A DNA stretch of 64,000 nucleotides from Nymphaea colorata (GCF_008831285.2 NC_045147.1:2008001-2072000), one strand, 5' to 3'. Shown: positions 13,016 through 24,999, counted from the stretch's first letter. The notes: generated from the sequence alone by a model not told the origin. Made by a program: numbers and translations.

Positions 13016-13400
13016 TTAAGGGACAATCCTTGATGAAGTGCCCCATCCTAAAAAAATAGGCAGCTGCATCGCCATAAACTGCTGGTATGTCACTGCCGTT
13101 GCCTTCTCTCGAACTGGAGCACTGGTGTCCCCTGAAGGAGATGCATTACTCCTCTGATTACCGACCATCGACTGCACTAACAAGGTCAGCGTCTGCAACG
13201 TGGTCAGCAACATAGTCTGCTGATCCACAGGCGGAGTCTGCCTCGGTGGGGTTCGGGCACCCCCACCTAGTTGGGCATACTGGGGCTCTGACGCACTGTC
13301 ATCCCGAGGAGTATTCGCATCAGAATGGGCTGGACTGGGCTCTCTGTGTGCCTTTGAAGACAGCCCAACTCGCTTCTTACCCTACGTTGATATTCCATCT
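13016..13400 (-). pseudogene. Inner gypsy gag remnant with a large internal deletion
   Basis: The N-terminal gag part matches the outer gag (TPPVDQQTMLLTTLQTL against TPPVDQQTILLTTLHML), but after FMAMQLPIF near 13046 it jumps straight to RMGHFIKDCP, the second half of the zinc knuckle. In the outer copy these points are about 0.7 kb apart (18720 against 17960) and enclose the capsid-like gag domain and the first knuckle cysteines. The inner element therefore lacks a usable capsid gene. Confidence 0.85.
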
Positions 13401-13615
13401 ATACAAACAAGAAACTTCATTCTCAAATCACGTCTAAGACCAACTCACAGGTCAAATCTCAACGTGCATTAGCACGAAGTTCAAAACATAGATCACATTA
13501 CGTATTTGTACGTGAAAAATCAAAACTACAATAACAATCTAATCAAATAAATGCGTACCTGGGCAACACGGCTTCACAGATAGACTTTAACTCACATCCA
13601 TAGTGGGGTTTGCCA

Positions 13616-13629
13616 TGGCTCTGATACCA
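13616..13629 (-). other. Primer-binding site (tRNA-iMet) of the inner gypsy element
   Basis: The minus strand reads TGGTATCAGAGCCA, the standard plant initiator-Met tRNA complement. It lies four bases internal to the 5' LTR that begins at 13634, and fixes the element's orientation. Confidence 0.93.
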
Positions 13630-13633
13630 AAAC

Positions 13634-16592
13634 TGTCACACCCCGACCTTTTGACACTCAACCTTTTCTTTTTGTTCTAAACATCAAACATCAAGGTGTG
13701 ACTACACAACAGTTCAAAAGAAATGAGCCAAATAATTCAAAACAATAGGGCAAACTTTCATTTATGTCATTTCACACAAAATTACATTCCTATACATGAC
13801 AAAAATGCCTCAAAATCCTAACATTGATGCCTAACAAAATAAGACATCAATAAAAACGAAGCAAGACGCGCCAGCACTATACAAACAAAACCCAAAACCT
13901 CCCTAGTAGGACGTGAGTGAAGCCATCTGCTCCACCTGTTGCCCCTGCTCTGCCAAAACCTGAAAAAGAAAGCAAATGAAGGCTCAGCCTTCTCAGTACG
14001 GCAACAAGCCAGGAAAATGCCAAACCTTCTCAAGTAAGGCTCAAATAAGAGAACAAATATCAACCCATCTATCATCATGTCGTGTCAGAGTACGACACGT
14101 AAAGGCCACTTGATGGCCACACTAACACAATGTCAATCACATGCGAAGAATGCTTAAACATAACACTTGCATTCAGATAATTCACATACACATCAGTTAC
14201 ATGCATTCCATCATATACATCACATTTTCATTAACTTCAGTGTATTAACAGTTCCTATGGGTGCAAACACAGGCACATGCACACCGTGGCTGGCCTACAG
14301 CAGGGAGACAACCCCCGTGGTCGCCTAAAATAGTATGGATCCATCCATCCGCTGCAACGGTAGAGCACTCATCCATGGATGTGTGAGTTCCAAGGAGAGA
14401 CACTCAGTCTTCCCTAGGACACCCAGGTTGAGAAGGCGGGAGCCTACACTCTAAGCACATCACACAACAGAACCCTGGGGCCTTGCACCGCCTGCGCTCC
14501 GAACAGGCGAGACCAGTGGCAAAAGCAGGACAACTCCCAAACACATAGCCACATCCCACTGGCCTCTCATCTCTTATTCATTCATTCTTATCATTATAGT
14601 TACACATTCACAAGATGACTGACTAGCACATGAGGTTAGTACACTTCACGAGTGCACCCATACCTCCAATTACCTCCACATGAGGTCTATACATACAGTA
14701 ACAGTCATTGCTGGCCATCATACCATATGAGTACAACTACCCTCCAAATCATCCATTTGCATCATTGCCCATGGTAATGTATATGCAACAACATACACAT
14801 TCATAACGATCATCTTATCAATCACATCTTTTGAAGACTTAGCCAAACCACAGAGAGTAGTCTCGATCTGCGGTTGGCTCGTAGCTGTCCTATGCAGTTA
14901 TCATTCTATGATGCTTTCTAATGCACAATTGGGGTCGAGGAGACACTCGACTCGATACCCCGCCTCATCTGTCCTAAACGGTTATCAATTCTAGCATGCA
15001 CATGCAAATGCGTAACATTTTCAAAACAAACGATTATTAGCCTTTCTAAACCATTCATATCATATAAGCAACATACATATACTCATTCACAAGGCAATCA
15101 ATCAATTAACATCACAATCGTAGGATCCCCTGATCCAAGGAACACACAATCACACATTGGCCTCAGGCAGGGATTTGCCTGGAATGCCGCCATACCTGTG
15201 GTGCGCTCACCAAATTCTTCAAAACTCCCCGAGCTTCGAACTCAAGGTCGACGGGACGTGCCCGGTGTACCTGTAAACATAAACCAAAGGTAAGATTTCT
15301 ACTAGATACCTAAACAATTCAAACAAATACAAACAGAATCATTGAGACACGTGTCATCGCCTCAAGAGGGGGTCGACGGGTAGTGTCAACCAACAAGCTC
15401 TCCATTATCCCTCCTCCTTACATCTTGACGTTGGCACAAAATATCAAAACCCACAACCATCAATCAATCCATCACTAACACCTTCCTCAATAACGTTCTT
15501 TAATTAAGACATCAACCCCAAAGTCACATCCAAATACGTATATTTTCCCCAATTAACTTCATGACACACCCGTTCACAAAAGCATGCGCTACGTGCACCC
15601 TAAGACTGTTCTAAATCTTCCCCACAACCTCACAATCTCTACCATGCTTCCCTAATGCTTCGAAAATTAATTCATCATGCTTAAATGATCATCAAATGTA
15701 TGAATCTTCGCTTTCCAAAATAGTCCTAAGCTTTTCCCCAAAAACAAAATCACTAACATGCGTTCCAAATAATCAATACTAAGCTCTTAGCATGCTCAAA
15801 CAATAATTATACATGCTTTAGTAGATAATATCCATTAATTTGAGCTTGATTAGGTATCGCTCACCCCAAACCAGACGTCCAAACTGCTGTAACGCCTTCG
15901 ACAGCCACCTCAAGCGTTCAGTCGATCTTGAAACAGAAAAAAAAAATCAATTGTCGTCAACACCTCCCAAGTCTCCTATTCACTGTTATGAGGGGAAAGA
16001 CAAGTCCCCTAGCTGCAAACCGACCCAAAAGCCATACGTGAGTCAACAATCGACCAAAAGAAGTTCAAAAACAGAATCTGCCAGTAGGAGAGACCCACGG
16101 TAGTAGTGGGAAAAGCTAAAACAAAAGAGGAAAAAGGGCGCTGACAGGGAGGGTAGACAACGAAAGAGGGAGGGTTCGGGTAAAAAGTAAAACGGCAGAG
16201 GGAAGGGAAATCGAGCGGGGCAATGGGAGAAATGGTGAAGGGGAGACAGACGGGGTGAGGAGGGAGCTTTAGCAGAGAGGGAGAGGAAGAGAACATGCGG
16301 CAGGGTGGGGGTGCTGTCGAAGGAGGGAGCGGCAGCGTGGGAGGGAAGAGAAGAAGCAGACAGAGAGGGCGGGAGAGGCAGCTTACCCACGCAGCCGCCA
16401 TCGCCACCGCCACCGCCGCCGCCACCCACCGACACTTCTTCTCTGCGTTGGCACGGATAACCCCAGGAGCACAACGAAGGAGAACAGGGAAAGTCGAGGG
16501 AGGAGGGCCCTCGCGTCTTGCTTCTTCACGCTGATGGGTTCGGGTCCGGGTCTGGACCCGATCCGGCTCACCTGCGCAAGACGAGCGTTAGA
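13634..16592 (-). repeat. 5' LTR of the inner gypsy element (2959 bp)
   Basis: Partner of 6485-9483. It differs by small indels (about 11 bp missing near 13766) and scattered substitutions concentrated in the first and last 300 bp. Ends GTTAGA directly before the target duplicate AGCTT at 16593. Confidence 0.95.
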
Positions 16593-16597
16593 AGCTT

Positions 16598-17880
16598 AGT
16601 CATGCGTGCAGCTATTTTCGAAAAGTCTTGTATAAACATGTGATCTGCCAATCCCAAAAAGCTTCTAACCTCAGTTACGCTGCGTGGCATCCTCTAATTC
16701 TGTACTGCTGACACTTTAGCTGGATCTACGGAAACTCCATCTTTTGATATCACATGACCAAAGAAATTTACCTTCTCTAGCCAAAATTCACATTTCGAGC
16801 ACTTGACATATAACTTATGCTTGTGCAAAATACCCAACACACTTCCTAAGTAATCTCTGTGCTCTGCCTCACTATTTGAGTACACCAAAATATCATCCAG
16901 AAAAAAAAAACAAACTGAACCAAGTAGCCTTGAAAAACCCGATTCATGAGGTCCATAAACGCTACAGGAGCATTAGTCAACCCACAAGGCATGACCCTGA
17001 ATTCATAGTACTCATATCTAATTCGAAAGGTAGTCTTAGCAACATATTCTTCCCGAATCAAGAGTAATCTGTCCTCAGATCAATCTTGGAGAATACGTTT
17101 GCCTTCTTGAGCTGATCAAAAAAGTCTTCAATTCTAGGAAGCAGATACTTATTCTTGATGGTGACTCGATTCAACATGCGGTAATATATATACAAAGGCA
17201 TCATTTCATCATTCTTCTTAACAAATAATACAGATGCTCTCAAAGGTGACACATTAGGTCGAATGAAGCCCTTATTTAAGAACTTTGCAATTGCTTCTTT
17301 AATTCTTCTAACTCTGCCAGTGCCATACGGTATGGTGCTTTAGAAATAGGAACACATCGGGGTACTCATTCACAATGGCAAAATCTTCTAACTTCATCAG
17401 CTTAGTCTCAGTGGTCAACACGTTGACCAAGAATGCAACATTCTCATTTTCTAACAATTGTTTAGCCTTTAGTGCAGACACCATTATCTTATCAGCGGAC
17501 AACAACTGTATCTACTTCTTTTTGCAATCTATGTTGGCATAAGGCATATTTGCCAATCCATGCCCAGAATAATATCAAACCCACTGAGACTTATGATCAC
17601 CAACTATGCATGTAAGTGATGTTGATAGATCTCTACGTCTACCTCAGGTAGATATTGACTACACAAATCTTAAGCATGCATAGGGCTGCCTACCATCAAG
17701 AATACGACATCATCCTAGCCGATACTTCTAGTGAAGCGGTAAATTGACTATATATAAAAGAATGAGTTGCCCTTGCATCAAACAACAGTCTAGCAAGGTG
17801 AGAACTAACAAGTAATGTACATTCAATGAGATTATGTGCTTGAAGCTCTTCCACAGTAGTCACATAGACACATCAAGTCG
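16598..17880 (-). pseudogene. Outer gypsy pol, 5' part: protease and RT
   Basis: Minus-strand fragments match the inner pol: RT (17252-16694: [53 protein letters not shown]) and the protease region (17880-17520), with many stops. In the RT the usual LCIDYR reads LYIYYR, and a small deletion near 17065 removes bases present in the inner copy. It abuts the inner element's target duplicate and continues, without loss, the pol fragment ending at 6484. Confidence 0.88.
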
Positions 17881-18927
17881 TCTTTTGTGCACTAGAAGGA
17901 CCTGCCTCGGGCTTCCTTAACTCTTTTCGTTGCATTATGGGGCAATCTTTGATGAAGTGTCTCATCCTTCTACAGTGTAAACACACTCTAGTTTCCCGAT
18001 ACCACGGCTTCCCGGGGTGCACACATGAGCAAGTAGGGCACCTTGGTAGAGTCAGAGTAGTCACTGCACCCTATGTGGTGTCACTGCGGGTAGGCTTATT
18101 CTGCCTGAATGGTCTATCATCATGCTTCCCATAAGGCTTTGCCCTGTCTGCAAAGTTGTGGTTTTGGCCTGCATCTGCCCACCGTGTGAATACTGGCTTG
18201 TCTTCTTGTGATGGTCTTTTTGTGTCCTTGCCCAATCCTCCTCCATGCGTCTAGCCATAGTGACCGCCTCATCCAAATCGCGTGGCCTACTGGACATCAC
18301 TTTGCTTCGCAGCCCATCACGCAATCTATGCACAAACTTGTTTGCCCTTGCCTTATCTGTGGTGTAGAGGTGTCGGCAATATACCTTTAAGTACTGTTAC
18401 TTTGTAACGTACTCTTTCAAGCTCATATGGTTTTGTTGCAACTTATAGAATTCTTGCATCTTTTTGTTTCTGGCATGCGCTGGGAAGTAAGTATTGAAGA
18501 ACGAATCTCTGAACTGTTTCCAAGAGATCGATTGTTAGCCTGCAAACCAAATCGCACGAGTTGATTGCAACCACTGTTTGGCATCACCTTTCAACAAATA
18601 CGAGTCATAGTTTACTTTGTCTCCTTCTAGCATTTTGAGAAGCTCAAAGATGCGTTCAACCTCTTCAATTCACTCCTCTACTGCATCCAGGTTGCCATCT
18701 CTCGTAAAGACTGTAAAGGCAGGCGGCTGCATCGACATGAACTGCCTAAAAGACACCAAAATTGCCTTCTCCTTAGGTGGTGCAGTGGTGTCTTCAGTAG
18801 GAGATGCATGACACCTCTGATTAATGACCATCGACTGTACTATAGAGGTTAGCATATGCAAAGTTGTTAGCAGTATAGTTTGCTGATCCACAGGTGGGGT
18901 CTGCATTGGTGAGGTCTGGGCACCCAC
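17873..18927 (-). pseudogene. Outer gypsy gag: capsid-like region and zinc knuckle
   Basis: 18927-18670 holds the N-terminal region (TPPVDQQTILL, FMSMQPPAFTVFTRDGNLDA), 18650-18340 the capsid-like retrotransposon gag region in broken frames, 18333-18061 a basic linker (MHRLRDGLRSKVMSSRPRD), and 18064-17873 the knuckle (CLHCRRMRHFIKDC: Cys, Cys, His, Cys spacing kept). This copy keeps the middle of gag that the inner element lacks, but it is interrupted by stops. Confidence 0.85.
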
Positions 18928-19290
18928 ACTAGTCTAGGTGAACGCTTGCCTTGACGTACTATCTTTCAGTGGGGTATGTGCATTTGAATGGACCGAACTT
19001 GACTCTCTTTGTGCCTCTGTAGCCGGCCCACATCACTTCTTATCCCTACATTGGTACTCCACCTGTACAAACAAAAACCCTCATTCTCATTACAAGGTCT
19101 ATGCCAACTCTTACAAGTCAAATCATGAAGGTGCCTCACTACAATATCTCAAAAGTCAATCAATCACATTCTATACAAATATAGCACTATAAAATCAAAA
19201 CATTAATAAAAGCTCTATCAAGTAGTGCTTATCTGGGCAACACAACTTCACAAATAGACTTTAACTCACATTCACAGTGGGGTTTTTCCC

Positions 19291-19304
19291 TAGCTCTGAT
19301 ACTA
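19291..19304 (-). other. Primer-binding site of the outer gypsy element (mutated)
   Basis: The minus strand reads TAGTATCAGAGCTA, differing from the inner element's site at two bases. It is four bases from the start of the LTR at 19309. Confidence 0.8.
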
Positions 19305-19308
19305 AAAC

Positions 19309-22300
19309 TATCACACCTCAACACTTTGACCCTCAAATAACTTTTTTTTTTTGTTAAAATATAAAATGTTGATGTGCAATGACACAACGATTCAAAAGGA
19401 AATGAGCTATGCAAATCAAAGACAATGGGACAAACTTTTCATTATACAATAAATTTCGTTCATACAAAATTACTTCACATTTCCCAATAACATATATGAC
19501 ACAAATACTTCAAAACTACATCATTGATGCCTAACAAAAACAAGACATCAAAGAGACTTAAATATGACACGTCAACATTACAATAGATCCAAAATCTCCC
19601 CAATATGATGTGAGTTGAGCCATCTGATCAACCTACTACTCTGGGTTCACCAAAACCTAAAAAAGTAAACAATAGAAAACTTAGCCTTCACAATATGACA
19701 ACAAACCAGATAAATCCCTAACCCTCTAAAGTAAGAGCTCAAATCTAAGATGCAACATATACGAAAAACATAAGCACTATCACATCATGATAGTAGTGTG
19801 AAGTCACATAGCTTGTCATGGTAGCCCCTTGTATATACCACGACATGTAGGGACCACTTAATGACTACACTTAACACATTTAATAATCACATACTCTTCA
19901 TGCACATTCACTTCATTCACATTCTTTTCACTTATAATCATTTCATTTATATTAGCTTTAATGAATTGATAGTTCTTGTGGATGCAAACACAAACACGTG
20001 CACACCACGGGTGACCTATAGTCAGGAGACAATCCTCATTGTGGCCGGAAATGATATGGATCCGTTCACGATGCTGTGGTAGAGCAATCATCTATAGATG
20101 TGTGAATTCTAAGAAAAGTTGCTCAGACTTCCCTTGGACACCCAAGTTGGGAAGGCGGGAGCTCAATGCTCCAAGCACATCTCACAACGATATCTTGGGG
20201 CCTTGTACCGCCTACGTTCCGAGTAGGCGAGACCAGTGGTGAAGGCAGGACATTTCCTAAACACATTGTCGTAACCCACTAGCCTCTCATTTATTATTCG
20301 TTCTTAATTTATCATTAGAAAATCACATTCACAACATGACCGACTAGCACATAAGGTTGGTTCACTTCACGAGTGCACCCATACCACCAAATGCCTCTAC
20401 ATGAGGGCTGTACATATAGTTAATTCTCTTATCTAGTTGTCATAACCTTACGGATGCAGTTACCTTTCAAATTTATTCAATTGCATCATGCCAATAACAA
20501 TGCATACGAAATATATTGCAACATTCACATGATCCAAACATATCAATCACATCTTACAAAACTTAGCCAAACCTCGGAGAGTAGTTTTGATCTGTGACTA
20601 GCTCGTAGCTGTCCTATGCAATTATCATTCTATGATGCTTTCTAATGCACAATCGAGGTCAATGAGATACTCGACTTGATACCCTACCTCATCTGTCTTA
20701 AGTAGTTATAATTGCTAGCATGCATATGCAATTGCGTAGTAATTTTAAAAACAAAACCAATTTCATAACAATTCAATCACATGCATATATTCATTCAATT
20801 ATAACACAATCATAGGATCCAACAATCTAGAAAGGCACACATAACAAAGTTAGCCCCAGGCAGGGATTTTCCTGAAATTTCGCCATACCTTTCGCGCATT
20901 GTCAAAATACCCAAAATGCCTCAAGCTTCAAATTTTGTTAAGGGTGGGTATCGGACAGGGCCGAGCCGGCCCGGCCAGCTCTCCCGACCCCCTTTCCCCC
21001 CGCCCTCCCGATGCCCTCTCCCCCTCCCGACCCCCTTTCCCCCTGCCCTCCCGTCGCCTTCCGGCTATGGCGTTGGGTCTTCGCTGACTGCAGCAACGGC
21101 GACAGAGGAGGAGGGGGAGGGAGACGGAGGAGGAGGGGGAGCGGCGAGGGAGACGGGGAGTGGAGAGGGAGACAGAGGAGGACAGAAGGAGGGGGAGTGG
21201 GGGACGGAGGGCGGGAGTCGGGCCAGGCCGGGCCTGCCTATCGGGCCAGGCCGGGCCTGCCTATCGGGCCCGGCCCGACGCGCAGGCTTAAATTTTGTCG
21301 CTCAAAGTCTACTCGACGTGCCCAGTGTACTACAAACAAAGTCCAGCAATATGATTTCTACTCGTTCCGCTTTACAATCTATACAAGTTTGAAATGAAAT
21401 CATTGAGGCGTAGGTCATTGCCTCAAGAAGGTTTCGACGGGTAGGTCATCGCTTCAATAATCATCCCATCATGCTAAAAAGATAATTATATGCATAGATC
21501 CTCGTCCTTCTCAAAGTAGTCCCAAACTCTCTCCAAAATAGCAAAGTCGCTAGTGTGCATTCTAAATCATCCAATTTTGAGTCTAGTAGGCTTAAACAAT
21601 AATTGTACATGCACTAACAGAAAATATTAGACAATTTAGGCTCGATTAGGCCTCGCACACCCCACTCTTAGAGTCCAAACTGCTGTAGTGCTCCCAACAG
21701 CCACTTCAAGTGCTCGACCGATTCCCAGGCAGCTATAATCGTATAATGCCGTCGCCACCAACGCCTTCAATTCACTGGTATGAGGGGAAAGAAACGTCCC
21801 CAAGCTGCAATTCCAACCCAACAATAGTAAGTACGTTAAAATGAGTGAAAGAGAATTCAAAAGAGAGGTTTGCTATTAGAAGAGAGTCTATGGTAGCTGT
21901 GAGGGAGGCAGTTCGGTTGAAGGAAGCTGAAGATGAGTGAGAGAGGACATGAGAGGATGGGAGTGAGAGAGAGACGGCTCCCAGAAAGGGAGGGGAAAGT
22001 GGTGGGCAGTCAAAGGAAGGAGAAATAGAGGGTTCATGCGAGGGAGAAAGGGCAGGTGCGAGCGAGAGAGAGAGTTTGCAGAGAGGGAGAATGCTCGGTT
22101 GAGGGAGAGGGAAAAAAAGTGAGAGTGAGATTGGCGGTAGGGAGAGAGGGTGGGTGTGGGAAAGTTGCGAAGGAGGGAGACAGTGTGGGAGAGAGCTGGC
22201 AGGAGAGAATGCAGAGAGAGGGTGTGAGAGCTTGCGGGAGTGGGAGAGTGTAGATAGAAAGGGAAGACAAACAGAGAGCTCGGGACAGAGGGAGAGGGAC

Positions 22301-22678
22301 TACACGATTTGGGGGAACAGGGAGAGCAAGGGAAGGCAAGACAAAGAGAGGGCGAGTGAAGAGTGCGAGAGGAAGAGAGTGCAGACAAGGTGGGCTCGGT
22401 GAGGCAGGGTGAGAAAGAAGGGGGAAACAGATGGGAGAGAGAGAGAAACCTAGTTACCCTAATTGCCGCCGCACTGCACCGCTGCCGCTGCTCCGTCCTC
22501 CACTTTTTTCTTCTCTACATCGGATGCTCACCTGCGGAATGAGAGGGCAACGAAGAGGGAGACAGAGAGGAAGACGAGGAAGGGGAACCCGCATCGGGCT
22601 TCATCTTCCAGCGATGGAGTTTGAGTTCGGGTCTGGATCCTGATCCAATCCGACCTGCCGAAAACGAAAATCGTTACA
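19309..22678 (-). repeat. 5' LTR of the outer gypsy element (3370 bp)
   Basis: Starts TATCACACCTC and ends TCGTTACA. Longer than its partner because it keeps about 1.1 kb lost from 2109-4371 and because it carries a 352-bp insertion at 20939-21290. GA-rich between about 21890 and 22450; the long minus-strand frames there are composition artefacts. Confidence 0.87.
20939..21290. mobile_element. 352-bp GC-rich insertion with 8-bp target duplication (hAT-like, non-autonomous)
   Basis: AATTTTGT stands on both sides (20931-20938 and 21291-21298). The insert opens TAAGGGTGGG and closes GCGCAGGCTTA, so its ends are imperfectly inverted (TAAG..TG.G). The inner element's LTR reads across the equivalent point with no insert (8090-8140). 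An 8-bp duplication and a GGGTGGGTATCGG-type end are typical of hAT elements. It is over 70% GC in an AT-rich setting and contains a 23-bp tandem duplication of GGGCCAGGCCGGGCC type at about 21229-21275. It encodes nothing convincing. Confidence 0.75.
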
Positions 22679-22689
22679 AGAGTTGTGAA

Positions 22690-23360
22690 TATATGTAAAG
22701 GCCTTGGATTAGGCCTCAGCCCTGATACTCCACAACCTTAGCTGTTCCATGAAGTTGGCCTGCATTGTGCATCGTTCTAAACATGTTCAAGAAGTGGCAG
22801 ATAGACATTTAAACATGAAATGCAAGTTTAATTTTGATTTGGATACACCTGGCAAATTTAACTCCAAATCTGATTGTTGAATTCATTTACTGGATTCGAA
22901 GCTTTCCTAGGTCTAATTGCTTAGTTGTCTTGTTTTTAGTGCATTTAAGTTTCCATTCCCATTTGGTATAGTAACCTTGCGCCAGTCAACATTCCTCAGT
23001 CTGGTCTAATGCAGCTTATTTGTAATATAAAAAACTGAAAGCTTGACAAACAAAATACTTTTAGTCTATTTAATACTCAAAGTACATGATTTACTGTTAA
23101 ATGCATAATCGAGTCATTCAGTGGCTTGGTGCCATAATAAGAAGGCGTGGCCATTTCTCCTGACCTCCACCAAATCCCCATTCACTTGATATTTTCATTT
23201 TAGAAAACATGATTGACCAGTGTCCTTTTGTTGAAAAGAGGAAATGTTTAAACTAAACAAATCATGTTACCATGAAACTAATCCTGTTTTTCATATATGT
23301 GCGCGTGTCTCAATTTTGAATAAGTAGGTTATTTTACTACGTTTTTTTTCTTCCAAACCA
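22690..23360. repeat. Unclassified dispersed repeat, copy A
   Basis: Aligns in the same orientation, at moderate identity, with 41614-42555. Shared stretches include the opening TTGGATTAGG, AATGCAAGTTT, TTCTAGGTCTAATTG-like and GACAAACAAA blocks, and the GACCTCCACCA block near 23160. This copy lacks the SINE present in the other. It begins right after the end of the outer gypsy LTR. No coding potential or terminal structure seen. Confidence 0.75.
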
Positions 23361-23741
23361 GGTGATAGCAAGAGGCTATTTATCATAATAATCTTTTACT
23401 CGAGGGCGAATCAAGTCATACGTCGATTTGTCAATGTAAAACACGAGGAACAGTATTTTTTTCTGAATCGTGTAGCATCATGGCTTGAGGCAAGCCCTGC
23501 TGCACGTTGTATAAAGCACCAAAATACACTGGTCTTAATTCCTCGGATGCATTCTTAGCATGTTGAGAGAGACTAAAAATTAAAAATTCACAAATAAAAA
23601 ACAACTGTTACATCAACATTACCGGCGGTTTATGATGCAGCAGCAGTGCATTGTGTTTTTAACAATGATTCATGGTGTTTTTTACCAAATAATTTTTCAT
23701 GTTTAATCATTCGAAATCATCCGACACACACAACCTTATAA

Positions 23742-23781
<40 letters not shown>

Positions 23782-24999
23782 TAAATCAGCTTGCTGCCAG
23801 GTGTTGCTGGATGACAGAGTGCTTTAAAGCTGTCGCCAATAGTTTATGTATGACTAACAGTCTACGACATTTTAAGCAATGGTTATGTCACATTTAGAAA
23901 TGCTTTTAAATATTTAGTCATCTGGCAGAAAGTATATCTATATATATATATAACTTAGTATCCTTCCGACGTATCCAACGATTGATTTAATCGACGGCAG
24001 GGAGGTCTTCCATCGTTTTCAATAAGAAATAAAAAAAGAAAAAAAATTGAAAGGAGAAGTTGAAATTTTCCGTGGCGTCCCCTTTACTCTCTCTCTCCCC
24101 CCCTCTCCCAGCCTTCCTTCTCCCCGCATTTCCCGTTCCTCTCACCCTCATCTCTGCCTCCTCTCTCCCACCGTCGTCCCTTCCAACCCCATTTCCTTTG
24201 GCCCTACTCACTGCCAGCTGCCGCCCACTCTGCATCCTCAAGCACCCAGGCCACCTGCACCGCCATGGATCGACATGCGTGGAAGCTGATCAGCATTGTT
24301 TCATTTTTTGAATTTACTTTTGCGCTATATTCATGTATACCTCTAAATGAAGACATGCTGCTCTAGCCCTTTGGGGGTTTTGACGGCAGGATGTGTTTAA
24401 CTGCAAGAGAAATGCTTATTGAATTAATAATCGATGTTAGATTTGTGACGGATTTGTTACTAGCAATATATAGAGTTTTTTGATTTGTCAGTATTTGTTT
24501 AGTTGTAGTAGGCATTTTTTTAGGGTTTGTCAATTTATTTTACAATTAACTCAGTTGTGCATTGCATTAATTGATAATCTTCATATCAGTGTAAGATGAG
24601 TGTGAGCATGAAGTGGATTCTAATAGAGCACCACTGGCTATAAATTACAAGGACTTACATGAGCTTAGACCTACTTACCGAGTACCTCTATGGACATAGA
24701 CTGCTTAAGCTTTACCATGTAATACAGTGGCTGTAGGACAGATTGTTAAACCTGTGCACAAACATGTGGTCGATACCATATGACGCTCAAATATTGACAC
24801 CTCCATGTTATTAGCTCCATTACAGGTAGTGATAATAGCTTTTACCTCAACATGCATCATGCACATGGAATGTTGTAGCCCTTGCTATGGCTGCAGCCCT
24901 TATAAATTTACGATTGACAGGAATGCACATGGAATGTTATAATTCTTGCTATGGCTTCATTTCACAAATTTTATGTTTTTGCCTTTTTGCTTTGAAAAA
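23361..24999. other. Intergenic, AT-rich, no gene recognised
   Basis: Contains the TA microsatellite at 23745-23776, a shorter TA run at 23939-23952, and a pyrimidine-rich CT/CCT tract at about 24085-24200 whose overlapping plus-strand frames (24047-24311) look compositional. The CT tract could be the leader of an unseen gene, but no downstream exons were found. Confidence 0.4.
23745..23776. repeat. (TA)16 microsatellite
   Basis: An uninterrupted TA run of 32 bases. Confidence 0.98.

Larger units (their letters stand above)
6485..16592 (-). mobile_element. Younger Ty3/gypsy chromovirus (Tekay-like) nested in the outer element
   Basis: A complete 10.1-kb element in the order LTR, internal region, LTR. 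AGCTT stands immediately outside both ends (6480-6484 and 16593-16597). Removing the element and one AGCTT restores the outer RT/RNase H region exactly as it reads in the inner element's own copy (11528-11580). The minus-strand primer-binding site is at 13616-13629 and the polypurine tract at 9484-9497. Pol is nearly full length with a few stops and frameshifts; gag is largely deleted. One terminal base is mutated: the right end reads GTTAGA where the left copy reads GTTACA. Confidence 0.95.
2109..22678 (-). mobile_element. Old Ty3/gypsy chromovirus (Tekay-like), split by a younger relative
   Basis: Read on the minus strand, the order is 5' LTR (22678-19309), mutated tRNA-iMet primer-binding site, gag (18927-17873), protease and RT (to 16598), insertion of the inner element, then RNase H, integrase and chromodomain-like tail (6484-4500), polypurine tract (4372-4385) and 3' LTR (4371-2109). 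Integrase after RT and RNase H, with a chromodomain-like C terminus and multi-kilobase LTRs, fits the Tekay/Del clade of chromoviruses (established knowledge). All coding parts are broken by stops and indels. The expected 5-bp target duplication is not seen: 2104-2108 is atggg and 22679-22683 is agagt. Either one end was rearranged or the ends have decayed. Confidence 0.88.

Noticed and set aside
20899-21397. Pro/Gly/Arg-rich plus-strand frames up to 158 residues
   Set aside because: They cross the boundaries of the 352-bp GC-rich insertion, so they cannot be a single ancestral gene.
21888-22388. 166-residue minus-strand frame
   Set aside because: Same GA-rich LTR tract as above, in the partner LTR.
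24047-24311. Plus-strand frames after a TA repeat that could be a short protein gene
   Set aside because: Two frames overlap in a CT-rich tract, neither has a recognisable domain, and no downstream exons were found.
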